Source: Candidatus Borkfalkia faecipullorum
GTDB lineage: Bacteria > Bacillota > Clostridia > Christensenellales > Borkfalkiaceae
Direction: 5' to 3'
Assembly (NCBI GenBank): GCA_019114245.1
Contig: DXFX01000055.1
Span: 1-32,436, forward strand
DNA: 32,436 nt
Position numbers and translations under genes: made by a program. Of this stretch, positions 18,743 to 26,137 are shown piece after piece; position 1 is the first letter of the stretch, and each line of letters opens with the position of its first letter. Below the pieces are notes generated by a model, which made no database searches, had not been told where the DNA came from, and saw nothing but the letters and a program-made list of their open reading frames with translations.

Positions 18743-19543
18743 ATGAGGGGCGCCATTTTCGGCGATATCGCAGGCAGCAGGTTCGAGTGGAGAAACTGCC
18801 GCAAAAAGGACTTTCCGCTGTTTGCGGAGGACAGCTTTTTTACGGACGATTCCGTCATGACCGTCGCCGTCGCAAAATCCCTTGCCGAGTGCGGGGAGAG
18901 CGGGGAACAGGCCCTGCGGGAAGCGGTTGTCCGCAATATGCGGCAGATGGGGCAAAAGTATTGGTATGCGGGTTACGGTTTCATGTTCGCCCGCTGGCTG
19001 AAATCGGACGATCCGCAGCCGTACAACAGCTTCGGAAACGGCGCCGCCATGCGCATCAGTCCCGTCGCGGATTATGCGCGTTCGGAAGAGGAAGTAAAGA
19101 GGCTTTCCCGCATTGTCACGGAAGTCACGCACAACCACCCCGAAGGGCTGAAAGGCGCGGAATGCGTGGCAATGTGCGGTTTTCTCGCAAAGCAGAGCGC
19201 AACGAAAGAGCAGATCTTCAGGCGGGCGAAGGAGTATTATCCCGAGATCGGCACGTTTACCTGCGCAAAGCTTTCCGAAACGAACGTGTTTGACGAAACC
19301 TGCCAGGGCAGCGTCCCGCAGGCGCTCACCTGCTTTTTTGAGGGAAAGGATTTTGAGGACACCATCCGCAACGCGATCAGCATCGGCGGCGATTCGGACA
19401 CGATCGCGGCAATGGCGGGCGGGATTGCGGAATTGTTTTTCGGAATGCAGGAAGGGCACGTCGATACGATAAAACTCTTTTTGAGCCGCGACCTTCAAAG
19501 GACTGTCAGCGCCATAGAAGACAAGGTATACCGCAAAGAGTAA
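18743..19543 (+). CDS. ADP-ribosylglycohydrolase family protein
   Basis: RGAIFGDIAGSRFE, FFTDDSVMTVAVA, GGDSDTIAAMAGGIAELFFG (DraG-type metal sites). Confidence 0.93.
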   Translation: MRGAIFGDIAGSRFEWRNCRKKDFPLFAEDSFFTDDSVMTVAVAKSLAECGESGEQALREAVVRNMRQMGQKYWYAGYGFMFARWLKSDDPQPYNSFGNGAAMRISPVADYARSEEEVKRLSRIVTEVTHNHPEGLKGAECVAMCGFLAKQSATKEQIFRRAKEYYPEIGTFTCAKLSETNVFDETCQGSVPQALTCFFEGKDFEDTIRNAISIGGDSDTIAAMAGGIAELFFGMQEGHVDTIKLFLSRDLQRTVSAIEDKVYRKE

Positions 19544-19544
19544 C

Positions 19545-19607
19545 GCTCTTTCCGCAGGCGGAAAGAGAATCAAAAAGATCCCCGCAGGGTTTCCTGCGGG
19601 GCTGTTT
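19545..19607 (+). terminator. Tandem hairpins, second one a probable intrinsic terminator
   Basis: CTCTTTCCG-CAGG-CGGAAAGAG then CCCCGCAGG-GTTT-CCTGCGGGG-CTGTTT. Confidence 0.65.
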
Positions 19608-19640
19608 ACATGTCAACAATAAATTTATCGGAGGGAAAAA

Positions 19641-20219
19641 ATGCACCTCATCGAACTTATCGCAAACAACACGCTCACGGCGCTTGATCTGGAAACTTCG
19701 GGGCTGGATCGCAAAAAAGACCGCATCATTGAGATCGGCGCCGTAAAGATCTGCGGCTGGGAAAAATCGGAAGACGGAGCGCCGAAAAAGGTAAAATTGG
19801 GAGAGACGTTTTCAACTTTTGTGTCTTTTCCCGGCACGCTTCCCGAGGAGATCTCGCAGCTGACGGGGATCACGGAACAGGATCTGGAGCACGCGCCGAA
19901 GATAAAGGCCGCGCTCAAAAAACTCAAAAAATTTATCGGAGACGATCTCCTTGTCGGGCATTATTGTGAGTTCAACGACGCTTTTCTTTATACCTGGGGC
20001 CAAAAATGCAGGGTTTTGTTTGACAACAGAAGGCTGGACACCTTCACGATCGCCCGATCCGTTTACAGGGATAAAGTAAAAAATTTCAGCCTTTCCGCGC
20101 TTGCAAAGCTGCACGGGATAGAATATTCTCCTCAGCGCACGGTCGATTATGCCCGCATAACGGCAAATCTGCTGGCGGAGCTTGCCCTGCGGGACGATTT
20201 TTCCCACTGCGATACCTGA
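19641..20219 (+). CDS. 3'-5' exonuclease, DnaQ/PolC epsilon-like
   Basis: LTALDLETSGLDRKKDRIIEIGAVKI, LTGITEQDLEHAP, VGHYCEFNDAFL, LAKLHGIEYSPQRTVDYARITANLL. Confidence 0.9.
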   Translation: MHLIELIANNTLTALDLETSGLDRKKDRIIEIGAVKICGWEKSEDGAPKKVKLGETFSTFVSFPGTLPEEISQLTGITEQDLEHAPKIKAALKKLKKFIGDDLLVGHYCEFNDAFLYTWGQKCRVLFDNRRLDTFTIARSVYRDKVKNFSLSALAKLHGIEYSPQRTVDYARITANLLAELALRDDFSHCDT

Positions 20220-20345
20220 TTTTGTCCTTATTTTGTCCTTGCGGCGGCCTTTGAGGGGCGGGCCCTGCGCGCAGAGAGCCGGTATTCAGTTTGGAAAATT
20301 TGTTGAGAATTCCAAAGCCGCGGAAAGGACGCAAGGCCTATGCGG

Positions 20346-20570
20346 TCAGTCGCCCGCGCGGGGATTGGCTTTTTTAAATTGGATCGGCGTCATGCCGACG
20401 GTCTCTTTAAAGGTGCGGATCAGGTGGGAAGAGTCGCTGAATCCGCAGCATGCGAGTGCATATACAGCGGAAACTCGTTGTCGTGGAAATAGGCGAGGCG
20501 GTTGCGAAGCAGAAAATTTTTATCGTCCAGATTGAATGTGTCCGTCAGTCTGTGTTTGCGGAAGGTCGTT
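20346..20570 (-). pseudogene. AraC-family regulator remnant with internal deletion
   Basis: N-terminal cupin-like LDDKNFLLRNRLAYFHDNEFPLYMHSH in one frame fused to C-terminal HTH tail ACCGFSDSSHLIRTFKETVGMTPIQFKKANPRAGD* in another frame. Confidence 0.75.
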
Positions 20571-20753
20571 CGGTCGGAGCGCCTTGCCAACAACATCATC
20601 TGGTGGTTTGAAGGGGACTGCTGGGGGCTTCTGCGCCTGTCCGGTACCGAGCCGCTCGTGCGCATCTTTGCGGAAGCGGAAAATCGGGAAAATGCACAAA
20701 AAATCATAGACGTATTGAAAAATTCGGTCAAAAACTGCGTCGGGAAAGTATAA
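20570..20753 (+). pseudogene. C-terminal fragment of phosphoglucomutase/phosphomannomutase
   Basis: ANNIIWWFEGDCWGLLRLSGTEPLVRIFAEAENRENAQKIIDVLK; RLSGTEP is the phosphohexomutase domain 4 motif; no upstream body. Confidence 0.8.
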
Positions 20754-20793
20754 CGGAGGCCGCCGTTTAGGCTTTTGAAAAGAACAAAAATCA

Positions 20794-20828
20794 GGGGAGG
20801 CGCCGACGGCGCCTCCCCAAATTATTTT
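20794..20828 (+). terminator. Hairpin/possible terminator downstream of phosphohexomutase fragment
   Basis: GGGGAGGCGCC-GAC-GGCGCCTCCCC then AAATTATTTT. Confidence 0.55.
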
Positions 20829-20948
20829 ACGGCTTTCGCCGAAAGCGCGCAGAAGGCAGGGGGCTTTATGGCCGCTGCGTCACAGGGAAAACAGGGCAAT
20901 TCTTTGCAGGCAGAAAGGGCCGATCTGAAAAAAATTTTTGATTTTTAC

Positions 20949-20978
20949 TTGACAAATCTTCAAAAATATGGTTTATCT
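20949..20978 (+). promoter_or_regulatory. Candidate promoter for the 21.0-25.4 kb cassette
   Basis: TTGACA at 20949 with weak AT-rich -10 region, about 70 nt before first ATG. Confidence 0.4.
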
Positions 20979-21020
20979 ATTGTATAGAACATGAAATGAC
21001 CATATTCACAGAGGTTTTGT

Positions 21021-21362
21021 ATGTTTGACGAAACAGGTTTCCGTAAAAAGTATCGCGTCCACAAGAGTTTTTTTGAGTCGGAGTACTACTTTTCCTTTCT
21101 GAAAGATATACAGGACCGCGAGCTGATGGGGCATATCCGATTTTGCAACGATGTCTTACATTATCCGCCCGTTGCGGCATATGTGCTGTATCGGAAAGAT
21201 CTGTACAGCCGGGCGCTGGAGCGTTGGGAAAAACTTGCCTTGGGGGCGTGCTTTGGGTATCTCTTTCAATTTACCGAAGGATACGGTTACAAAAAAGCGG
21301 TATCCGTTTGGGTTGGACTCAGCCCGACGGGAATAAAAAACGCAAGTTATTTTATCAGATAG
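21021..21362 (+). CDS. Hypothetical protein, 113 aa
   Basis: ORF with upstream AGAGG; compactly followed by next gene; no family recognised. Confidence 0.6.
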   Translation: MFDETGFRKKYRVHKSFFESEYYFSFLKDIQDRELMGHIRFCNDVLHYPPVAAYVLYRKDLYSRALERWEKLALGACFGYLFQFTEGYGYKKAVSVWVGLSPTGIKNASYFIR

Positions 21363-21373
21363 AGGAGGGTAAA

Positions 21374-22132
21374 ATGAACAGCGTGAGTTGTCCTTTTGGA
21401 GAAGACTACTGTCGTTCAAAGAACAACAGAGAGGAGTGTAAAAACGGAGCATTCTTTTATCGTTGCGCCGATCTGGATTCAACGAAATTCTATAAGAAAG
21501 CGCTTGAAAAGGCGCTGCAATACGATTTTGACTGCGTCCGATCCTTCGGTGTGCGGACAAAGTGGGATTTTTATTCGGATCGCAAGAAAAAAGAGGACAG
21601 CGGAAAAGCGTGCGAGGGATGCAGAGAAAAGAACACGGAAGCCTTTGAATGCAGGTGTCAATATCTGCGTGCAAACGGTAAATGCTTGCAACAAAATGCA
21701 AAAGGGATGTGGGCGGAAGGGAGCGAATACGGTATCTTGTATTATCAGCTGCCCGTATCAGACGGTTATAACGGGAAAGTGGATCTTGTGCTGAAAACAA
21801 AAGGCGCGGACGAACTTTTTATGACGGAGTATAAACCCGATCGCAAAAAAACGCCGGAAAAACTGTTGCGGATGATCTGCGAGATCGTGACCTATTGCAA
21901 AACGGTAAAGGAAGGGGCAATCGGATTTTTCGGCGGCAAACGCGGGAAATGGTCGGGTGAAAAGCTGAATCTGCAAGAGGAAAATATTCACCCTGCAATC
22001 ATGTTCAGGGAGGGGAGCCCGCAGCATCAGGAATGGCAGAACAGGGCGGCGGAAATCGATTTGCTGCTCGAAAAACACGGTATCAGCGTGTTTATTGTAA
22101 AAGGCGAAACAATTTATCGTCTGCACAAATGA
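21374..22132 (+). CDS. Cys-rich PD-(D/E)XK-like nuclease candidate
   Basis: SD GAGGGT; 252 aa; GKVDLVLKTKGADELFMTEYKPDR...RMICEIVTYCK resembles D-(X)n-ExK core; Cys clusters CPFGEDYC...C...C and CEGCREKNTEAFECRC..C..C. Confidence 0.6.
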   Translation: MNSVSCPFGEDYCRSKNNREECKNGAFFYRCADLDSTKFYKKALEKALQYDFDCVRSFGVRTKWDFYSDRKKKEDSGKACEGCREKNTEAFECRCQYLRANGKCLQQNAKGMWAEGSEYGILYYQLPVSDGYNGKVDLVLKTKGADELFMTEYKPDRKKTPEKLLRMICEIVTYCKTVKEGAIGFFGGKRGKWSGEKLNLQEENIHPAIMFREGSPQHQEWQNRAAEIDLLLEKHGISVFIVKGETIYRLHK

Positions 22133-22212
22133 GAATACGGCACGCAAAGTGTCGTATTCAGATGCAAACAGAATGTGGATTATATATATTTAAAGTCCAC
22201 AAGGAGGGGGAA

Positions 22213-24093
22213 ATGGTATTTTTCGATTTGGAAAGCGCAGACGGCGTATTGTATAAATTGGAAGCGGCAAAGATCGAGGGTGGAAGAATAAAGCGATCTT
22301 TTTGCGTCTTTACGGATTGCGGGACATCGGGCAGGGTTCGTGAGCCTGCGGAGGGCTGCGGGCAGAAAATGGGCGGAGTTTCGGAAGGGGAAGCGGCTGC
22401 GCAATTTCTGGAATTTTTGCGGGAGTGCGGCGCGGTGGGGCAACAGCAGACAGCGCCGGGCGGCATAAAATATCTTCCGATCGATTGTGCGGGATTTGGC
22501 GTTTGCAGAGAACTGCAAAAAGTTTTGTTCCGTTACGGGGTCCGCGTTACCTTTTCACAAAATGCGTTCCGCGGCGATCTTTATATATATGCAAAAACAT
22601 ATTGCAGCCATTTGCCGATCAAAAGTTTTCGTTTTGCCGCACTATGCAAGCATTTCGGAATAAACAGCACGGGTTTGCAAGGGATCTGTCTCCTGGCAGA
22701 AGCATTGCAAGGGGAAAGAGATCGGAAACCCGATGCGGAACAGTGCAAAATTTTGCAGAAAAAATTGCTTATTGAGGCAGAAAAAACAAATTTTTTGCCC
22801 AAGATGACAGACCGCGTGTCGGCAGATCTTGCAAGATTGTTTCTTTTTGACGTCGGTATCTTTTGCGATACGATCATCGGATTGTATGAGAATACAAAGA
22901 GAGGGAACAATGCCGCAGACGATTGGCGCAGGGTGCTGTCGGGCGTTGAGCGGCAGGTCATGGAAGGCGAGGGGGGAAGCCTGTTTGCAAAGAGTCTGCC
23001 CGAAAGTCTGCAAAGGGTATATCCGCCTGTGTTGACTTGCCGCATTCTGGACGGCGAAGGAAGGGTGGGAGCGAACCTGATCGAAATTGCTTATAAAGGG
23101 AACAAAATTCTCCTCGAATGCGGGACGGAGTTGGAGACTACGGAGTACGGCGAACGGGTACGGAAAAGAATTTTTCAAAATCGTTACGATGCCTGCCTTG
23201 TCACGCATTATCATGCCGATCATGCCGCGCTGCTTGACCGAATGCAGGCAAAAACGGCTGCGTATATCGGGCCGATTGCAAAGAAAATTTTACAGGCGAC
23301 AACGGGAAAACTCTACAAAAATGTGAGGGAGTATAGCGGAAAATTTTTTGTCGGGGAAATTTGTGTCACGCCTTTTTTATGCGACCATTCTGATCTGGAC
23401 AGCTATATGCTGTTGTTTGAGGCGGGCGGGAAGAGAATTTTATATACGGGCGATTTTCGTGCGCACGGAAGAAAAAGTTTTGAAAAACTGCTCTTTTCTT
23501 TGCCGGAGGTCGACATCCTGATCTGCGAACATACAAACGCCGACGGAAAAAAGCAGTGGAGCGAAAAGACGCTCGAAGAGAAATTTGCCGAAAATATGGA
23601 AGGAGAGCAGGATGTTTACGTTTTGACAAGCGCGACAAATCTCGATCGCATCGTGACCGTCTATAAGGCGTGCCTGCGGACAAGGCGGATTATGATTGTC
23701 GACCGCACGCAGGCAAAAATTCTCGATACGGTCGGCGGGAGTATTCCGCATCCGCGTTCTCATCACAATATCAAAGTGCTGGGAGAAAAGGGCTGTACGT
23801 TTGCCGATTTAGCCTTAATGCAGACCCCTTATACCATGCTTGTCCGCTCATCGATGGGGAAGGAAATGGAATTTTTACTGGAAACGAGAAAAGAGGCACA
23901 GTGTATCTATTCAATGTGGAAAGGGTATCTGGAAAAAGCGGATATGAAAAAATTTATGGAGATTTTCCAAAAGAGAAACGTTCAGATCAAAGTTTTGCAC
24001 ACGTCGGGACACGCGGACGGCATGGCGATCCGAAAGCTCAGAGACAGGACAAAGCCAAAAAAGACCAGATATGTACATGGAGAAAAAAGATGA
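22213..24093 (+). CDS. Degenerate DnaQ-like domain fused to beta-CASP metallo-beta-lactamase RNase (RNase J/CPSF-like)
   Basis: N-term MVFFDLESADGVLYKLEAAKIEGGRI; MBL motifs THYHADHAAL, LYTGDFRAHG, ICEHTNADG; C-term VLHTSGHADGMAIRKLRDRTKPKKTRYVHGE; SD AAGGAGG. Confidence 0.82.
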   Translation: MVFFDLESADGVLYKLEAAKIEGGRIKRSFCVFTDCGTSGRVREPAEGCGQKMGGVSEGEAAAQFLEFLRECGAVGQQQTAPGGIKYLPIDCAGFGVCRELQKVLFRYGVRVTFSQNAFRGDLYIYAKTYCSHLPIKSFRFAALCKHFGINSTGLQGICLLAEALQGERDRKPDAEQCKILQKKLLIEAEKTNFLPKMTDRVSADLARLFLFDVGIFCDTIIGLYENTKRGNNAADDWRRVLSGVERQVMEGEGGSLFAKSLPESLQRVYPPVLTCRILDGEGRVGANLIEIAYKGNKILLECGTELETTEYGERVRKRIFQNRYDACLVTHYHADHAALLDRMQAKTAAYIGPIAKKILQATTGKLYKNVREYSGKFFVGEICVTPFLCDHSDLDSYMLLFEAGGKRILYTGDFRAHGRKSFEKLLFSLPEVDILICEHTNADGKKQWSEKTLEEKFAENMEGEQDVYVLTSATNLDRIVTVYKACLRTRRIMIVDRTQAKILDTVGGSIPHPRSHHNIKVLGEKGCTFADLALMQTPYTMLVRSSMGKEMEFLLETRKEAQCIYSMWKGYLEKADMKKFMEIFQKRNVQIKVLHTSGHADGMAIRKLRDRTKPKKTRYVHGEKR

Positions 24094-25712
24094 TCGTGAC
24101 GGGAATTTTTTGGGTCGTACGCGGCGAGATCGTCGCGGATAAACACATTTTCGAGGCGGAAAATACGAAAAAAGAGTTTATGGATTTTCCTTTTTCGCAT
24201 TTTGATCTGTGGGACAAACTGAGCAAAAAACGCTTTCCGTATGCCGATTTTGCTACGTTTCCGCGCGGCCGCCTGCTGTATTGTGTGAGAGAGAAAAGAT
24301 ATTATCTGTATCTGGATGCGTGCATCACGCAATCGCAGACAGAGCGGCTTCTTTTATTTTTCGGCTTGGAAAAAGACGAGGTCTGCATCGCTCGTGACGA
24401 GCATTACAGGTGCGATCGGTGTTTGAAAAAGCATTTCGGGGGAAGAAAAATGAGTTTTGAAACTTTTGATTTTCATATCGATCAAAAGAATTTGTCAGGG
24501 GTCTTTGTAACATCAGAGGAAGAGCAAAGGGCAGAGGGCAAGTTTCGCAAAACGGCGTGGGAAGTGATCCATGATTTTTTATACGATTACGGCATTGCCT
24601 GCGATGGCGTTACGATCATCGGAACGGCAGGTTTTACCCGCGCAAAATTGTCATTCCGACACAATGATGGCGTAGAAGAAATTTTCCAAAACCACAAATG
24701 GGAAATTGCCGAATCATGGCGGATAAAAACATTGCAAAAGCATCTTGCTCCGATCATGATTTTTCCGACAGGCGAAAATGGAATTTTTCTTGATTTTTTC
24801 AACGGGGCATGGGATAATCCTCCTTTGCAGAAAGCGCTGAAAAGTCTGCGAGGACAAAAAGATTTATGTTTCCCTTTTTCTCCGGGAATGGATTTTGACG
24901 GGCATCCCGTATTTTTGGACGCAGGAAAAAACATTTTGGCGGGAGGTGTCACGGGCAGCGGCGCGGCTTCTCTTGCGTGCGGGCTGATTGTGCAAAGCGT
25001 CAGCAGCAATCCCGAAAATATTCCGACGCTTGTCCTTATCGATCCGCAGGGCATCGATCTTCCCGTATTTGAAAAACTTCCAAACGTTTACGGGCAAAAA
25101 ATTTTTCACGACGTAAAAGAATCCGAGGAGGTTTTGGACGAGCTGCAAACGGAGATCCTGAGAAGAAAAAGCTTATTGGAAGAAGCAGCGGTAAAAACTT
25201 TTACGGAATACAACCAAATTGTTTCAAAAACAAGGGTACGTATGCGGCAAATCGTTGCGGTAGTGTATGCTTTTAACAGCCTGCGGGAGCTTTTTGCAGA
25301 AAAGTTTCGTATCAAAAACTTCTGCGAAAAACTCAAAAAATTGATGGAGACAGCCATGATATGCACCCCAAAAGTTGGACAGACTTTTGGAGGTGCATAT
25401 CATTTGGTACTCTTATTTCGTATAGCGTGTTCGTCCTTGTGTTCCAAAGGATCCCTTTTGGCAGATGCAGGGCAACCATATAGCAAGCGCATTGCAAAAA
25501 GTGGCTATGAGCCAGTTCTGATACAAATTTCAAATCAAACAGCTGACCGGGTCTTGCGTATACGCGCAAAGCTCTTCGAGCGCGAACCCCGCCCGCACAA
25601 ACTGACAACAGGGCAAGCAAACAATGCGGGTTTGCGGTTGAAGCCTGCGAAGCAATACCAAAAAATGCCCCCGTTACTTTTTAGTAATGGGGGCGTTTTT
25701 TGGTGCCGCTGA
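24090..25712 (+). CDS. FtsK/SpoIIIE-like protein with extra N-terminal domain and degenerate Walker motifs; native coding sequence appears to end near 25355, remainder is read-through of inserted sequence
   Basis: ATGA overlap with upstream gene; GMDFDGHPVFLDAGKNILAGGVTGSGAASLACGLI...LVLIDPQGIDLPVFEKLPNVYG aligns by eye with FtsK motor (GKDI.GNPV..DL...PHLLIAGATGSGKS...LILIDPK..EL..Y..IPHL). Confidence 0.65.
   Translation: MIVTGIFWVVRGEIVADKHIFEAENTKKEFMDFPFSHFDLWDKLSKKRFPYADFATFPRGRLLYCVREKRYYLYLDACITQSQTERLLLFFGLEKDEVCIARDEHYRCDRCLKKHFGGRKMSFETFDFHIDQKNLSGVFVTSEEEQRAEGKFRKTAWEVIHDFLYDYGIACDGVTIIGTAGFTRAKLSFRHNDGVEEIFQNHKWEIAESWRIKTLQKHLAPIMIFPTGENGIFLDFFNGAWDNPPLQKALKSLRGQKDLCFPFSPGMDFDGHPVFLDAGKNILAGGVTGSGAASLACGLIVQSVSSNPENIPTLVLIDPQGIDLPVFEKLPNVYGQKIFHDVKESEEVLDELQTEILRRKSLLEEAAVKTFTEYNQIVSKTRVRMRQIVAVVYAFNSLRELFAEKFRIKNFCEKLKKLMETAMICTPKVGQTFGGAYHLVLLFRIACSSLCSKGSLLADAGQPYSKRIAKSGYEPVLIQISNQTADRVLRIRAKLFEREPRPHKLTTGQANNAGLRLKPAKQYQKMPPLLFSNGGVFWCR
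25356..25403. repeat. 48-bp IS-end-like palindrome (IS3-type end sequences in inverted arrangement)
   Basis: ATGATATGCACC-CCAAAAGT-TGGACAG-ACTTTTGG-A-GGTGCATATCAT; arms identical except a 1-nt bulge. Confidence 0.75.
25661..25700 (-). terminator. Intrinsic terminator of the tRNA operon
   Basis: Minus strand GCCCCCATTAC-TAAAAA-GTAACGGGGGC-ATTTTTT, immediately 3' of tRNA-Leu. Confidence 0.85.
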
Positions 25713-25997
25713 CCGGATTTGAACCGGTACGGAGGGTTAACTCCGAGGGATTTTCATACTACTCTATGTTGCCATAGCCGTCTTTTTTGACGTTGTAGTC
25801 CGGACTTTCTCTTTACCATGACCATTAAAGGTTTTAGGTACGCGCCGTCAAGTCTCTACACGTTCCCGTAATGGGCTTCGCTCGGTATTGTCCCGACAGG
25901 GGAGTTTCACCGAATTTGACGCGATTCATGCGGACGGTTTCCCGTTCCGATGCTCAAAATTTAAGTCCCTTGCGTCTGCCAGTTTCGCCACAGCGGC
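25701..25997 (-). tRNA. tRNA-Leu(UAA) interrupted by a group I intron (exon 1 25963-25997, intron 25755-25962, exon 2 25701-25754, CCA encoded)
   Basis: Spliced GCCGCTGTGGCGAAACTGGCAGACGCAAGGGACTT/AAAATCCCTCGGAGTTAACCCTCCGTACCGGTTCAAATCCGGTCAGCGGCACCA folds as tRNA-Leu; loop CTTAAAA gives anticodon TAA; break falls after T34. Confidence 0.92.
25755..25962 (-). other. Group I intron, 208 nt, in tRNA-Leu anticodon loop
   Basis: 5' exon ends in U, intron ends in G; P1-like CUU/GAG, P2 hairpin with GAAA tetraloop (ACGGGAAACCGT), P3 CGCGUCAA / UUGACGGCGCG, core GUGUAGAGACUUGACGG and AAGUCCGGACUAC. Confidence 0.88.
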
Positions 25998-26137
25998 ATA
26001 TAAAAAGATATTCGATTATCGTTAGCTTTTGATCAAAAGCAGAGGATTCCCTGTCTGACGTTAAGCCCTGCAAAAACAGGGGGACACGCCGCCATAGGGG
26101 AGCCAAAGAGGGGAAATCCGTCAGCTTTTAAAGAAAC

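Noticed and set aside
20775-20987. 70-aa ORF
   Set aside because: Starts across a terminator-like hairpin and overlaps the candidate promoter; no support for coding
23670-24089. N-terminal extension of the 680-aa ORF
   Set aside because: Overlaps MBL coding sequence out of frame; ATGA-coupled start at 24090 is more plausible
25755-25962. Homing endonuclease in the tRNA intron
   Set aside because: Intron is only 208 nt with no meaningful ORF
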